From assembly GCA_947846985.1 (NCBI GenBank), contig CANTUZ010000001.1, positions 116,019,757 to 116,083,756 of the forward strand: a stretch of DNA of 64,000 nt, given 5' to 3'. The DNA comes from Fratercula arctica. Taxonomy: Eukaryota; Chordata; Aves; Charadriiformes; Alcidae. Shown in pieces: positions 1 through 11,966 of the stretch. Numbering within the stretch: position 1 is the first letter of the stretch; the number at the start of each line of letters is the position of its first letter. The notes beneath the pieces were generated by a model, which was not told the origin of the DNA, searched no databases, and saw only the letters and a list, made by a program, of their open reading frames with translations. Position numbers and translations under genes: made by a program.

Positions 1-1026
1 TCAAGCACACCACTTCAAAAGAAATACCTATACCTTTAAAGATAGGGGCACGTAAAAGCACTTTGGGAAGAAAAACCCTAAGCTTTTAAGCACTGCCACT
101 ACACAAATAAATAACAATAAAGAAGATATAAAAACAGACTGTCAAAGAAAGAAGCTCCTTACTTTCCGTATTTATAGACTAAAAACTGCTCATGCCCTAG
201 ATAGAGACTCAGATAAGGGCAAGTATTTAAAATGGCTTTGTGGAGACACCTGCCTTCAAAGCCGGGCACAGATCCTGGTTTATTTAACAACACAGACATA
301 AATTCATTAGCTGTGCATGAAGTACCTGTTTTGAATTTACACATAGACATCTCATTTGCTTCTAAGTGGTTTGAAAATATTAGTTTGTGCTAGCTGCACA
401 ATGCAATTTGGTACAAAGGCCTCGGAGCTTTTTCTACTGAACTGGTATATTCACAGAAGCAACACTGTGCAGAAACACAAGAAGAGTTTCTGAGAGCACT
501 CAAGTCTAGGGCTTTGCTCGCTAGGTAACAAATCCTGCTCTTCCGGAGTGCCTGTGTGCTTGGATTTGGTGCCATATGGAATTGGTTATACTACTTGTGG
601 CTCAGGTGATACCTTCAATGGACTTGCTTAGGAATCTCTGCAGCTTTGTGCCAACAGGCAGTGTAAATAGTCCTCCGAGTCCTGCATCTACAGCTGAAGC
701 TCATGGTCATGTTCATTGTCAGAAATCAAATACCGCATTAGATTGATCAGCAGTGTGATGGTTATGGCAATTCCTACACTTGATTTTATCCAAAGAAATA
801 CTAGGAATACTAATGTTTGAGTTTCAATGAGGAAGAGAACAAAAACACATTACTTCTCATTAATTTCACCTAATGGATAAAAAGTTCAGAATGGGCCATG
901 GGCCTTCTGACTGCGAGGCAGAAAGCTTTAAGTAAAATGACTTTGGGCAGTAGGAACAGTGGAAAAGAAACTGAACCAAGAAAAGAAAAGGCAAAAAAAA
1001 TCTTGATGCAACCACATTGGCAGCAA

Positions 1027-1277
1027 AAGCAATTGCCCTTAGTTATTGTGTCATGGAATGAAAAGCTAAGGATAATCCCCTTAGCTTTCCCACGTGAAAG
1101 TGGAATCCAAAACTAATCCTTTTATAGTAGCTATACCACATGAAATGGGGTGTTTAAACAAATCCCTTTAATCATCATGGCAAGAATCAGGGAGCTAAAG
1201 TCAATCCCCTTAGCTATCCTAGATGAAACGGGGAACCAAAGCAATCTCCTTAGTTATGCTAGTGTTAATAATGAACT
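1027..1277. repeat. Degenerate minisatellite, about 41-bp unit x 6
   Basis: Six diverged head-to-tail units start at about 1027, 1068, 1111, 1157, 1198 and 1239, giving lengths of 41, 43, 46, 41, 41 and about 39 bp. Each starts near AAGCAATCCCCTTAG, and most continue with a CATGAAA-like core and GGGGAACCAA. The array is old, since units differ by many substitutions and small indels. A partial extra unit may precede 1027. It lies in EPHA6 intron 2. Confidence 0.75.
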
Positions 1278-3792
1278 CTTATCAGCCTTTTAAACTATTT
1301 TGATATAAAATTATTAGTAGTGTTCTTCTGACATATTATAACCCCACATGAATATGCAGTAATATCTATGGTACAGTAAGTTGAATGTTATTAGCCAAAT
1401 TTTATGGTGTAAATTACATGCCTAATGCTTACCACTTCATGACTTACCAGTCATAAGCATAATGCAAGAATATCTATGTATCAGTTAGCTGAGATGCAAA
1501 ACAAAATGTTTGAGCTCTTCCTTGAGAAAAATTAAGACATTGGGAGTATTCTTCATTGTATGGAAAGCTGACAAAAAGTACTAACAGACATGCAGAGAAA
1601 TCACTGAACAAGGTCATGTTAAGCATATATATCATCACATAATTTAGCTGTTGTGTCTGCTAACTTAAACTTTGTTACTCTTTTTTTTTAACACTAGTCA
1701 ATTCCAAAGAAACATTAATAGACTTCTTAAAATAACTGTTGCTAGTTGAATTAATATGTATTTGTTCCATTTAGTGATAGCCTTGTTTAAGAGTCTTTAT
1801 TGATTTAGTTTTTCAAATAGATCTGGTTGATAAGATCCTTCCCCAACATTAAGATACCAGAGGCAGGTTCACCTCTACTTTCATCTTGTCTCAGTGTATC
1901 CACTGGAAAACTTTTGGTTGTTTCTCAAAAAAACCCCACAGGATCATCAAGCCTCCATAAATGTAAAATGAAATCTGTACCATTTTGCCAAGTGAGACCA
2001 TCCATTTCTGTTCATTTCAAGGTTATACGTTTGTCTTAACAAAACAAAACAAGAAGTCAGCTAGAACATCTGCATTCTTCAAATGTTGTTCTACATCTCA
2101 ACAGCACTTGTGATCTTTCAATTTATTTCTGCAAGTCACATATTATGTTTTAAACTCTTAGGAAGGAATTCTTTTGATTAAATACAATAGGGGAGGATTA
2201 TCCTCTTAAATCTGAAATATAGTTGTAATTATTATTCATAAATGCCTGAATTTTCTACTGGGTTTCTTTCTACTTTGCTCATCACAAAATTGTGATTATT
2301 AAAAATAATTCGGTTTCCTTATTAGCAGTCAATAAACTTATCTACAAAATATCTACTTTACACTTTTTAAAGTAGTTTATTAGGATTATGCGAAGAGTAT
2401 CCAATTCTGCTATGACTGCTTATATAAATACATAAACCATGTGGTAAAGGCCTCTGTACTTGCTTGGATCCCTTTGCAGGGTATGCACATGAAATCATGT
2501 GTGCAAATTACTGTATAAAGTATCTCTTCTTAAATCTTAAGTTTTCAATTCTTTATTGAACTAGCAATCGCTGCACACTTTAAATGTTAACTGTTCCTCA
2601 GAGAAGAGTTTTCAAGCTCAAGTGCTATATTAGAGGTTTAGAGACAGACATCCACTGGCCGAGAGAGGAGAGAAGAGTTTCTTCAACACCATGCTGGAGG
2701 CCACGGAGTCATTTTTTCGGTAGTCTCAGGCTTAGTTTTACTACTCCAATGTTAGTAAGAGGTCCAGGATCTCATCTCAGGGCTGAGTTCATGGAAGACT
2801 TGTCTTAAAGACAGCAAGTGGGATCACTTCAAATCAGCACAGAGGAGGTCAATAGGCAAGGAGTGCGCATGATCCAAAACTACCCCACTAGCTACTGCTT
2901 CTTGGCCATCATTTAGCTAGCAATAGTCATAGCCTATATGCCTACTTGGCTTTTTAGCATCAATTCATGAACAAGGAAGGACACATCACTGAGGAAGCCG
3001 ATAAAACGGCTGGTAAAGCTGCCTTTTGACAGAAGATAAAAGGAAAAGAAACGGAGCAAGGAAAAACAGGGAGAAAACTCTGTCTCTACCTACAAGGAAG
3101 AAAACCAAATGCATTAAGCCCTTCTGCAACTAACATTAAGATAGCAGATAATGTCAAAATGGTAGTGATGGAGCCCTTCTTGTCCCACGCTTTCTCAAAA
3201 AAAATGGAAGTCTGTCTCAGCACCACAAGGGAAAAAAATCTGGGAAGTAGAGCGGTATTTAATTGTGCCCCAAACTGGTCCTAACTGCTGTACTAAGAGA
3301 ATTCCAGTGGAGCAGAAAAACTTTGTATACAGTCTTTCCATTCTTACAACTGTTGAAACTGTTGGTACCCATGTTACATTGCAAAATTTAAAGCACTATC
3401 AGGACACAAATGATTTACTGCAATTTGCAAAGGGAACTATGTGTGTGCTTAAGTATTTAAAGGAGGCTTAGAGAATGCTTCAACCTTGCCGATTTCTTGA
3501 TAAATTGGTTACTTTTCTGTAACTTCAAAAATTCTTTCACCCCTTTCCCAGCAAGCAGGCACCGTTCTGTGACCATCTGCACAGGTCAAGGGTACTCATC
3601 CTACCCAACCCTCAACGCAGAATGGTGGGCGCTTGTCTGAAAGCAAAGGATCCAGTACAGACCTGACACTGCAGGAGGTGCCTTGACCTTTCTCCCAGGG
3701 CAGGGATAGCTGGCACACCTGCCTGCAAAAGGTGTGTCCAGGTGGAGGCCAATAATGCAGAAGAATGGAAGCTTGCAATGGCTTCCACGGAG

Positions 3793-4492
3793 AATGGATT
3801 GAGAGCAGCCCTGAGGAGAAGGTCTTGGGGATGTTGGTTGATGAGAAGCTTAACATGAGCCGGCAATGTGCGCTCGCAGCCCAGAATGCCAACGCATCCT
3901 GGGCTACATCAAAAGAAGCGTGGACAGCAGGTCGAGGGAGGTGATTCTCCCTCTCTGCTCCACCCTGGTGAGACCCCACCTGGAGTACTGTGTCCAGCTC
4001 TGGGGCCCCCAACATAAGAAGGACATGGACCTGTTGGAGCGAGTCCAGAGGAGGGCAATGAAGATGACCAGAGGGCTGGAGCACCTCTCCTATGAAGACA
4101 AGCTGAGAGAGTTGGGGTTGTTCAGCCTGGAGAAGAGAAGGCTCCAGGAAGACCTTACAGTGGCCTTGCAGTACCTAAAGGGGGCCTACAGGAAAGATGG
4201 GGAGGGACTCTTTATCAGGAGTGTAGTGATCGGACAAGGGGTAACAGTTTTAAACTGAAAGAGGGGAGATTTAGAAAGAAATTCTTTACTGTCAGGGTGG
4301 TAAGACACTGGAACAGGTTGCCCAGAGAAGTTGTGGATGCCCCATCCCTGGAATTGTTCAAGGCCAGGCTGGATCAGGCTTTGAGTAACCTAGTCTAGTG
4401 GAAGGTGGTGTTCCTGCCCATGGTGGGGGGGGTTGGAACTAGATCATCTTAAGGTCCCTTCCAACCCAAATTATTTTATGATTCTATGATTC
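3793..4492 (+). mobile_element. CR1 LINE, 5'-truncated copy
   Basis: The plus strand encodes the C-terminal part of CR1 ORF2, with motifs [32 protein letters not shown] and [11 protein letters not shown]. It then shows the usual 3' sequence (GGTCCCTTCCAACCC) ending in ATTCTATGATTC near 4492. The reading frame is broken: the 5' part is in another frame and the segment after 4200 has lost frame and shows a short internal deletion. It is a dead insertion in intron 2, antisense to EPHA6. The 5' boundary is approximate. Confidence 0.9.
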
Positions 4493-5280
4493 ACTATACA
4501 AAGAAGATCCACTTTTAGAAAATAAACTATTCCTGTCACTTAAAATGGTAAAAAGAAGGCAGCAGTTTGCCTAGAGTTGCCCTCAATTACGGAACACAGC
4601 ATATGAGTAAAAAGCAGTGACTGGTCCTGAGACATGGAAGCATCTTTTGCTGCTGCCACTTCTGCCTTTTTCTCTCGGAAAAAAATACTTTTGTGTATTT
4701 TAAAAAATCCAGAGAGATAGCTTTTCAGAATACCAGGATATTTATCAACTACTTAAGCATTTAGAAGACCATTTCCTAAGCACACAGGAATTCCAAGGGT
4801 TCCAAGGGGTATAATGAGTTCATTATAACAGTTCTTAGACTCTAAAAATACAATGGTTCAGATAAAGAGTTGTTCAGTATGCACCTAGTATTCCCATAAA
4901 AATTGCTTTTCTTCTACTATCCTTTTGTCCTTTCTTTTCCATGATTTTCTAATGAGGCCAACATTCAATTTGACATTCTTTAGAGCTCCGTATATGTGCA
5001 CAGTGAATGCTGAATTATATTGGAACAGTGTTATATTTAATTGGGAATAAATATGAGTGAATTTTTTTTAATTTCAGAGTATTTACCTGTTGACAGAAAC
5101 CATAAAGATTCTGTAATTCAACACTGCTGAAAATATACCCCACGCAATTGAAATTAATCATTCTTCCTCCCTCAACCCAGTATGTTTCCTTCTCAAAATA
5201 TGATTCTCTACAGAAAAAGACGATAATGTGTTTTTCACTAAATTATACTTTTTTCTTACTGCCCTTTTTGGCAACCCAAG

Positions 5281-5332
5281 ATATTGTAAACTTCTGAATG
5301 CAATATATATTGTAAACTTCTGAATGCAATAT
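5281..5332. repeat. 26-bp tandem duplication
   Basis: ATATTGTAAACTTCTGAATG plus CAATAT occurs twice with a period of 26, without mismatch, in intron 2. Confidence 0.9.
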
Positions 5333-7571
5333 ATACTGTGAAACCTACAAAGACTTAAAAGCTATTTTTCATGCACTCACTACGCAGATGTGCAACCCAT
5401 GTATGGTACTCTGATTTATTTTAATTTCCAACCACTGTATTTTTGTAAAAACAATACAGGATTTAGCATACATTTTGTGGGGCTGCACAACAGAAAAAGT
5501 TAAATGTTTACTGTGCTCCACTACTTATAGTGTTTCTCATACCTACAATGAGTAACATAACAGAAATACTGGCAGTTTCTGGGCACTAAAGTGCATGAGC
5601 AGGTTCTAAACAGAGCACAAACAAAGTTTTTAAGGAAAAAAAGGTTCGTATTTTAAATAGCACTTCTCTGCATCAAGGATTCCAAGACTGTCTGCTTTAT
5701 TTCCTTTTTCTTTACTATAACCCTGATGGTAGTCAAAAGTGATTTTAAAAACAAAACCAAAAAAACAACAGAGTCCTTAATGGTCATGAAAGCATACAGT
5801 CAAGCAAGAAAGCAAAGAGTATTTGTTGTGAGGAGGGAGTTGGGGAAGTTTGATCTTGGTCAGTAAAGAGTCCAACTCATTAAGGATCATATTGTTCCAT
5901 TATTAGGATGATACACTTCAATTTCAGCTATGTGGCTTCAACATGGATTTTGCCCCCTTGGTATGTTTTATGTTAAATACTTGAATAGTCATGGACGATG
6001 AAATGGAGATGGCAAGTTCCTAGCTTGACATCCTAGTAAGAGGTCATCCTACTAGAAAACCAGTAAGAAAAATACTTCTGCTTTGCAGATGGCCCAGTTC
6101 CAGCTATATATAGGAAATTTTGCCTTTCCTAGGAATATATTTGTATACAACACCATCTAAATTAAACAGGAATGGAAAAATAATGGGAGAAGTATATGCA
6201 ACATTACTATCATCAAGTTCAGACTTACAACATAATACATTAAAAATACAATAAATTGCTTTTAGTTGAGCAGTTTAGAGACCACATCTAGTGCTTTACT
6301 GTTACAGATTACTATTTAAGTATATAGCTGTTTCTGTACTGAACCATTCAAATATGTTTATAATCCTCCTTCATTATATCTGCTTTCTTACAAGTATGTT
6401 TTTTTTTTTTAAATTTACAGCAAATTATATCTCATTCTTTAGGCTATGAATGCTTTAGATCTCTGACTGCACACTGGCAAGCACAAGTGGGCCCTAATGT
6501 GTTTGCGATACCCAAATAAGAACATAACAGTGTATTTTGCCAATAACTATCCTCTGTGGAATCTGTAATTAGATGTTTCACACAAAACCAAATAAAAAAT
6601 AATCAGGATACTGCCCAAATGTATGTACAAAAGTAATGAGGATGAGAAATAATATCTCTTCTTCACAGTGCCTGGCATATTTTGTGAGTTTAACCATTTG
6701 AGGTGGAACATGCTCTGGTAACCCTGCATTCATCCAGTAGATACTCAAATTCTCAGCACAGTCACAGCTAATTCTGTGGCCAGGGTCTTCAGGTCACATA
6801 TGAAGGCAAATTAATATTTTTGACATTTTAACAGGAACTACAGGCAAAACCAAAAATTCAGGCATGCACCAAATTACTTAGACATTCACAGTCCCAGGGA
6901 CATGCACAGTTTTCAAGAAAATCTTTTATGCTCCAAGAAATGCTTCTAAAAAAAACATGGAAACTTGACTCTCACAGGCAAGTCATCTCATATTAGCAAC
7001 AGTAATTCCTTTAGAAAAGCTTTCCTAGATATTTAACTAGATCTTGGATATACCTAATTGTTTAATCCCTGCAGATGGAAATTAATCTCAAAAAAAACCC
7101 CTTCAACGTAATTTTTCCCTCATACAATATGTCTTGACTGACAAAAAGAATTCTAAATATGTCATTGTAGAGCATGGTGTCTGATTATGTCCAAATTACA
7201 GTTCAAATACATGACTTCAAATATTTTACTTAATGTTATCTCTGTAAATTCCCCACATTGTGTGAAAATCTGATTAGTTTCCTTCTTTTTCCTCATCTCT
7301 GTTAAATGGTCTGACAGCTAAATCCCTACCTTCTATTAAACATGTTATTAAAACCACAGCCTCTGTGACACCTCTGAAATCCTGCTGGTGAGCTTTCATA
7401 GATGTACCTACATATCTTTATTGCAGTTGAACTCCTGTAATAGAGGGAAGAATTTAGACGTTTGGATGCATTTTTTCTCAAAAATGTCCTCAGTTCTTAG
7501 TTAAAACTTTGCTTCTTGCTACTTCTGCAACACCTATCCACACAGCTGCAGTTTGCTGTTCACATACGACT

Positions 7572-8134
7572 CAGAGTGTGCCCAGCATCCTGGCCTGTAT
7601 CAGGAACAGTGTGGTGAGTAGGACCAGGGAAGTGATCATCCCCCTGTACTCAGCACTGGTGACGCCCCACCTCAAAAACTGTGTCCAATTTTGGGCCCCT
7701 CACTACAGGAGAGACCTTGAGGTCCTGGAGCAGGTCCAAAGAAGGGCAACAAAGCTGGTGAAGGGTCTAGAGCATGAGGAGCGGCTGAGGGAGCTGGGGT
7801 TGTTTAGCCTGGAGAAAAGGAGGTTGAGGGGAGACCTTATCGCTCTCTACAGCTACCTGAAAGGAGGCTGTAGCAAGGTGGGGGTCGGTCTCTTCTCCCA
7901 GGTAAGAAGCGATAGGATGAGAGGAAACAGCCTCAAGTTGCACCAGGGGAGGTTTAGACTGGATATTAGGAAAAATTCCTTCACTGAAAGTGTTGTCAAG
8001 CATTGGAACAGGCTGCCCAGGGTAGCGGTAGAGTCACCATCCCTGGAGTTATGCAAAAGACCTGTAGATGTGGCACTTAGGGACATGGTTTAGTGGTGTT
8101 TTTGGCACTGCCAGGTTAACAGTTGGACTTTAAT
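7572..8134 (+). mobile_element. CR1 LINE fragment, second subfamily
   Basis: This encodes the CR1 ORF2 C-terminus of a different subfamily from the copy at 3.8 kb, with [40 protein letters not shown] and [13 protein letters not shown]. The frame stays open for 194 codons (7509-8093) despite small deletions, for example the loss of a few residues after RGLEH-type sequence and a gap near the 5' end. The 3' end stops at GTTAACAGTTGGACTT, before the normal tail, where it meets an LTR-like sequence. Confidence 0.88.
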
Positions 8135-8145
8135 TTTAATTATAA

Positions 8146-8216
8146 TTACTGTGTCTGTCTGGGATAGAGTTAATGTTCTTCCTACTTTTCCATATGGTGC
8201 TGTGTTTTGAATTAGC
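8146..8216 (+). mobile_element. Possible ERVL-type LTR fragment
   Basis: About 70 bp reading TGTCTGGGATAGAGTTAAT, then TTCTTCCTA, and ending near GTGCTGTGTTTTG. This resembles a stretch I recall from widespread avian ERVL long terminal repeats. It directly follows the point where the neighbouring CR1 loses its tail, which suggests insertion into that CR1 followed by deletion. It is non-coding and too short for a subfamily call. Confidence 0.45.
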
Positions 8217-10992
8217 TAAGGAGGAGCTAAAAAGTGAATTGCTGACTGATACATATACTGTAAAACAATTATTTTAACAGAGAGGGTAAAATAATCAGCC
8301 TGGTAGGGAAAAAAAATCAGTACTTTGACAAGTTCAGTCTCAACAAATTCATAACAGAAAAAACCTCCTAAAAGTGTATATTAGTGACAGTTATTAAAAA
8401 TCTTAAAAGAAAGAAGATATTTAAAACAGAATTACTTCTGTGGATAAATCAATAGGAAAATTACCAATTGACAAGGAAGCTGTTCAAATAACTGCAGGAA
8501 CTGGGATTAAAATAGTTTTATCACTCACACAGCTGTCAAATAATTTAGAGGACTTCTAGTAGGCTCTTTACTGCTGAGGCTATACATTTTGTCCACTATG
8601 ACAAGTCAAGGTAGCTTGTACCGGCCCCTTCCACATGTAAATAATTTCTCACAGCCTTGTGTTATGAGTCACCTGCCCTTCTTTTATGGTAATTTTAAAA
8701 TGTTTTTGGAGTTTATGAAGTGGCTACATACAAGTTAAAATTTAGATTAACATTAGAAGCAGAATATTTTTTCATTATTATTTAATATAGAACACTATAT
8801 TCCAAATTAACAGTTGCAAAGCAGATTCAGCTCATGCAAAATAAGGCATTCATAGAGCTAAGTAACAGTACTTATGGTAGAAGTTTCTCAGGAATAGACA
8901 GGCCCTTATGACAATAGTCTCCAAATCATAGCTCATGAGTAAACTTTGCTCACAAAATTGCGTTACATTGCTTAATGCAATGGGAAATAAATAATAATTT
9001 TTTTTAAAAGTTGCACTGAAGTCAGAAGGAAAAAACCCAACAACCAGAGTTGCTTACAGTACATTATTTTATTAGTATTACTGCTAATGGATAAGTGAAG
9101 GTTGTGGACCACTAAATTTTAGTCAGGCTTTCAGGTTTTTTTCCTTTCCTCCCTAACTTTCAAAACCTTATTAACCACTTAAACAGTGCTTAATCCCCTA
9201 GAAAAATACTGTCCTTTTAACAGTCACAGTACCACAGGGTGTAGTGAGAAAACCTAAGAAAAATAATCCTGTCCCCAAGGTCAGCAAACAGACTTCAGCT
9301 GGAACCCTAGGTAATGGTCCACATGAACTCGACCGGCCTGCCCACTAGCTCACATTCACATCCTCTTTTGATAACTATCAAGGGGTTCCTTCCCACTTTT
9401 TGTACCAATCTAAAAAAAACTTGTTGTGCATTTTCAAGGTTATGGAGTAACAGTTTGTTGAGTAAAGATGTACTTTCATTCCATAGCATATGCTTTTTCA
9501 TAAATCAATCGGTCATTTTGAACTGTAGCCCAAAGAACAGAGGAAGTATCAAATGTGTCCATTATCAAAGTAGAAATTTTAGACAGCCCGTCACTGAGAA
9601 GCTAAATTGGAACTCAATCAAAAAAAGCTGATTCTATTGACCTCAAAGATATTAAATGTTTTACGCTGCATTTTTGTAGCTCTAAGCACTCAATTTATTG
9701 CCTGTTCAAAATACAAGGAAAAAATCTGACAAAAAAATAAAGAAAACACATTTGTAAGAAAACCTATTGTATTCTCATGCTTCAGGAAGGTTGCACAAAT
9801 AACTGGGAAGAAAATGAAAAAATAAAATCCCATATTATATTACCAAGGAATGGGTAACACAGTTGAGCGTGACTCATCTCTGCAGAGAAACGATGGGATC
9901 GCATACAAATGCCATATACAAAACTACTGTGTCGTATCTTTACTTGTTTATGTAGCTATCTCTAGAGGTTACCAAAACTGATGAAAGCTTGCAAACATTA
10001 TCTTATGAATCTACTATAAATAAAAAGTCTAGGAGGTGAAGGTTAAGGTTCTGCAAATTCCAAAAGAATACCTCCTAAATTTTTCTCCTAGCCTGTTAGT
10101 TCAAAATCTCTGAGGCATACTCAATATTACGCAAATCCCAAGCATTAATATTTCAGCTGCTATTTAATTTAATGGAAACATTCTTTGTCACTGAGTATGC
10201 CAGTAAATTAATGACTTCTGTTAATGTCACAGTCTAAAGAAAACCTATCATCCCATCCTCCTAACCTCAAAAATGTTAGAGACATAACTATATGTCAATG
10301 ACATTTTTCTTACACACATAAACACCACACACACACTTATTTTTGGAGGGCGAGTTTGATTAAAGTAACATGTAGGATTTATGCAGTATCTGAACAAAAG
10401 TCTCTATGAAAGGCACAAACAAACCAAAATCGGTCACTCTCCTCCAGGAAAAGGGAAAATGCTGATGTGCCCATCATGGGACAATAAAGGTTCTTATTTC
10501 TGCAGTGATAATCTCAATCACACCAATTATTAAGCCATATTCTGAATCATGTTAGGACAGGTAAGTAACTCATATTAGATAGCACTGTGGACACAAAACA
10601 ACATCTCTGATGTTTGTGCAAGATTAAAAAAGACAACAGTTTTACTGTTCTTTACTAATTCAGTAGGTATAATAGGAGTTATTAGCTGACTCCAAAAGCA
10701 TTATTTTGCCTTACATTTTAATAAGAATCAAGTAATAATTAACATGAACATTGGCCTTTTGTTTCAGAGATTGTATACAAAAGTGACATGAAGAAGCATA
10801 CAAATGTCATATTCTGTTAATTACATGAACACTTGTAAGCTCAATTTTCTTCCTACCTTTGTGTAAGGTACAGGATCCCAGAATAACTTAAACAGTTTAG
10901 AAATACATTCCAGTTTAGTTTTTAACTTTAGTATCTTTAGTATTTTACAAACCAAAGTAATGTAACTTTTTGTGTTTTAATAGCTTTATGCA

Positions 10993-11092
10993 ATCATAGA
11001 ATCATAGAATCATAGAACCATAGGGTTGGAAGGGACCTCTGGAGATCATCTAGTCCAACCCCCCTGCCAGAGCAGGGTCACCTAGAGCAGGT
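10993..11092 (-). mobile_element. CR1 LINE, 3'-terminal fragment
   Basis: Three ATCATAGA octamer-type repeats start at 10993, followed by GGGTTGGAAGGGACCTCTGG and the consensus down to CACCTAGAGCAGGTT. This is the minus-strand 3' end of a CR1, truncated after about 95 bp. It carries the same 3' sequence type as the plus-strand copy 400 bp away. Confidence 0.92.
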
Positions 11093-11497
11093 TACAATTT
11101 TCCAGTATCTTCAAATATCTACACCAAAATGTACAAATCTACATTTGGTATATTCTGATGGAGTTTGTCAGAATGACGCTAACTCTGACAAATCAGCAAA
11201 CATTGATTTTAATCAGCAGTTCTGCGTAGCTCTCAGTGAGTGAGAGAAGTAACTCCCATTTCATATAAGTCATTTGTCTCCACTCTTTATTTTGCGTTTT
11301 TTGTTTGTTCCTTCTGTCTGCATGTTTCAGGGGTGCAGCAGCATTGCTATTCGGTCCTGCTGCTCACAGCAGCCTTTCCTGGAATGTTGACCTAAGGCAT
11401 TTTTCTTCACTCCACTGTGAGACATGGAGGACCTGGTTTGTCTGCCTATCCAGCCATCTCTTGACGTATGTGATTAATATCTTACAGTCTCTATCTC

Positions 11498-11966
11498 TAC
11501 TGGAGAGAGTCCAGCGGAGGGCTACGAAGATGATCAGGGGTCTGGAGCACCTCTCTTATGAAGAAAGGCTGAGAGACCTGGGTCTGTGTAGCCTGGAGAA
11601 GAGAAGACTGAGAGGGGATCTCATCAATGCTTATCAATATCTAAAGGGTGGGCGGGTGTCAAGAGGATGGGGCAAGACTCTTTTCACTGCTGCCCAGTGA
11701 CAGGACAAGGGGCAACGGGCACAAACTGGAAGACAGGAAGTTCCACCTGAACATGAGGAGGAACTTCTTTACCCTGAGGGTGGCAGAGCACTGGAACAGG
11801 CTGCCCAGAGAGGTGGTGGAGTCTCCATCTCTGGAGACATTCCAAACCCACCTGGACACATTCCTGTGCAACCTGCTCTGGGTGACCCTGCTCTGGCAGC
11901 TGGGTTGGACTAGATGATCTCCAGAGGTCCCTTCCAACCCCTACCATTCTGTGATTCTGTGATTCT
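11498..11966 (+). mobile_element. CR1 LINE, 5'-truncated copy
   Basis: This encodes [20 protein letters not shown] and [20 protein letters not shown], then, after a one-base frameshift near 11650, [20 protein letters not shown] and [19 protein letters not shown]. It ends in the tail CCATTCTGTGATTCTGTGATTC near 11966. The two open frames overlap, so the copy is inactive. It lies opposite in orientation to the fragment at 10993. Confidence 0.93.
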
